DNA of 6,694 bases from Fibrobacteria bacterium GUT77. Lineage in GTDB: Bacteria > Fibrobacterota > Chitinivibrionia > Chitinivibrionales > Chitinispirillaceae. The position numbers were made by a program, and so were the translations under genes. The DNA is taken from the NCBI GenBank assembly GCA_001462255.1, contig LIUJ01000289.1:1-6694 (forward strand), written 5' to 3'. The notes beneath the pieces were generated by a model. The model was not told where the DNA came from. It saw nothing but the letters and a program-made list of their open reading frames with translations, and ran no database searches. Shown one piece after another: positions 5,806 to 6,694 of this stretch (its first letter is position 1; each line of letters begins with the position of its first letter).

Positions 5806-6630
5806 TTACAATCCCAAAACATCCTTCATAGTATAAAAACCCGGCCCCTTAGACGCGATCCACTTGGCCGCCGCCACCGCGCCCCGAGCGAAAATGCCGC
5901 GATTGTGCGCCGTGTGACGCAACTCCAACCGCTCCCCAATACCCGCGAAGAGCACCGTGTGATCCCCCACTATGTCGCCGCCGCGAACCGCGTGCATACC
6001 GATCTCCGTCGGCGGACGCGTACCCGACGCCATCCCGCTACGCCCGTTCACTACCGCGTCGCCGTAAGTCCGCCCTATCGCCTTGGCCGCGACCTCGCCT
6101 AACGTCCGCGCCGTCCCGCTGGGCGAATCCTTCTTAAAACGGTGGTGCGCCTCAATTATCTCTATATCAAACGCCCCGCCCAATTTCTTAGCCACAAGCT
6201 CCGTCAAAGAAAAGAGCAAATTAACGCCCAAACTCATGTTGGAACTGACAAGAACCGGAATTGAGGCGGAGACCTCTTCGGCTAATTTGCGGTCATCCGG
6301 CTCCAGCCCGGTAGTACCTACGACTATCGGCAATTTAAGTTTCGCGGCCGCCCGCAAATTGGCGCGCGTCGACTGAACCGACGAAAAATCCACCACCACG
6401 CCGCTCGTAGCCCCCGTCGCCTCAATGGACGGACAAACCGCCAAATCCCCGCAACAATCCTCGCCCAAAGCCGCTCCGTAATTATACCCGATCTTAGGAT
6501 GTTGCGCGTACTCGACGCACCCGACGATACAAGTCTCCTCTCTCTCGTCCCCTAAAATCACCTTAGCGATCTCAACGCCCATTCGACCGAGGGCGCCTAC
6601 AATTATTATGTCGATCATTTTTGATGACAT
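5806..6630 (-). CDS. dapB: DapB, 4-hydroxy-tetrahydrodipicolinate reductase
   Basis: DapB reduces the DapA product (4-hydroxy-tetrahydrodipicolinate) to tetrahydrodipicolinate with NAD(P)H, feeding lysine and the meso-diaminopimelate used in peptidoglycan. The 274-residue length is typical. The Rossmann nucleotide loop is VGALGRMG (11-18); VGTTG (104-108) and SSNMSLGVN (129-137) follow. The substrate-binding and catalytic block EIIEAHHRFKKDSPSGTA (157-174) contains His162-His163 and Lys166, matching the E. coli His159-His160/Lys163 arrangement. HAVRGGDIVGDHTV (213-226) and the C-terminal RHTAHNRGIFARGA (238-251) complete the family pattern. The ATG at 6630 precedes a second in-frame ATG at 6618; GAGG lies 12 bases before the first, so either could be used, with 6630 closer to the ribosome site. 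It is the first gene seen in the minus-strand cluster ending in nrdR; an earlier gene may lie outside the window. Confidence 0.97.
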   Translation of the reverse strand: MSSKMIDIIIVGALGRMGVEIAKVILGDEREETCIVGCVEYAQHPKIGYNYGAALGEDCCGDLAVCPSIEATGATSGVVVDFSSVQSTRANLRAAAKLKLPIVVGTTGLEPDDRKLAEEVSASIPVLVSSNMSLGVNLLFSLTELVAKKLGGAFDIEIIEAHHRFKKDSPSGTARTLGEVAAKAIGRTYGDAVVNGRSGMASGTRPPTEIGMHAVRGGDIVGDHTVLFAGIGERLELRHTAHNRGIFARGAVAAAKWIASKGPGFYTMKDVLGL

Positions 6631-6668
6631 CTTGATCCGTTACCTCATTTTTATATTCCATTAACAAC

Positions 6669-6694
6669 GGGCGACCGGGGACGGTCGCCCCTAC
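6669..6694. repeat. GC-rich palindromic element with GTAGGGGCG edge, cut by window end
   Basis: The arms GGGCGACC (6669-6676) and GGTCGCCC (6683-6690) are perfect reverse complements around a 6-base loop (GGGGAC), followed by CTAC at the window end. Read on the minus strand it begins GTAGGGGCGACC. Intergenic palindromes starting GTAGGGGCG occur as high-copy repeats in several bacterial groups (recalled, not searched). There is no T-run after the stem on either strand, which argues against a simple intrinsic terminator. It lies 38 bases upstream of the dapB start codon and could separate dapB from a gene beyond the window. Confidence 0.6.

Noticed and set aside
5509..6102. Long plus-strand open frame (197 codons) spanning the dapB/paralogue junction
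   Set aside because: The translation is arginine-rich without any motif, and it lies antisense to two well-supported genes, including conserved DapB blocks. It is a shadow of their codon bias.
1..6694. RNA genes, CRISPR arrays, insertion sequences or phage genes
   Set aside because: No tRNA-like cloverleaf, regularly spaced repeat, transposase or integrase motif was seen on either strand, and the window is almost fully occupied by housekeeping-type coding sequence.

Overview
The window looks like chromosomal housekeeping DNA from a compact bacterial genome of moderate GC content (about half or slightly more, judged by eye). Two neighbouring envelope proteins have signal peptides and end in a beta-strand-like segment with a terminal phenylalanine, which hints at a diderm (Gram-negative-type) cell. 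Their PGLGQ-type membrane motif would fit a relative of the Fibrobacterota/Bacteroidota (FCB) side of the tree. That placement is inference only; no marker gene here fixes the taxon. There are no tRNA or rRNA genes, CRISPR arrays, transposases or phage genes.

Layout, left to right. The first 46 bases hold the last 14 codons of a gene whose end matches beta-ketoacyl-ACP synthase II (fabF). After 39 bases comes murG on the same strand (86-1147), the glycosyltransferase that completes lipid II. Its end overlaps by 15 bp the end of a convergent LipM-like octanoyltransferase/lipoate ligase gene (1133-1942, minus). A 148-bp AT-rich divergent spacer follows, then a soluble hybrid histidine kinase/response regulator on the plus strand (2091-3302). 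Seven bases after its stop codon lies the end of a four-gene minus-strand cluster. In transcription order this is dapB (6630-5806), a large secreted/membrane protein (5781-4492), a smaller paralogue of it (4495-3806) and nrdR (3768-3310). Spacings are 24 bp, a 4-bp TTGA overlap and 37 bp, so the four are probably one operon. A perfect 8-bp-stem hairpin with a GTAGGGGCG edge lies upstream of dapB at the right end of the window.

Functionally, murG and dapB both feed peptidoglycan synthesis (lipid II assembly; diaminopimelate/lysine), fabF feeds acyl chains, and the LipM-like enzyme uses octanoyl groups from the same fatty-acid pathway. nrdR controls ribonucleotide reductase genes, none of which is in the window. 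The kinase has no sensory domain and no partner regulator nearby. The least explained part is the pair of PGxGxxY membrane-protein paralogues between dapB and nrdR. I see no clear case for a dramatic new defence or mobile system; the paralogue pair and the hairpin repeat are the best leads.
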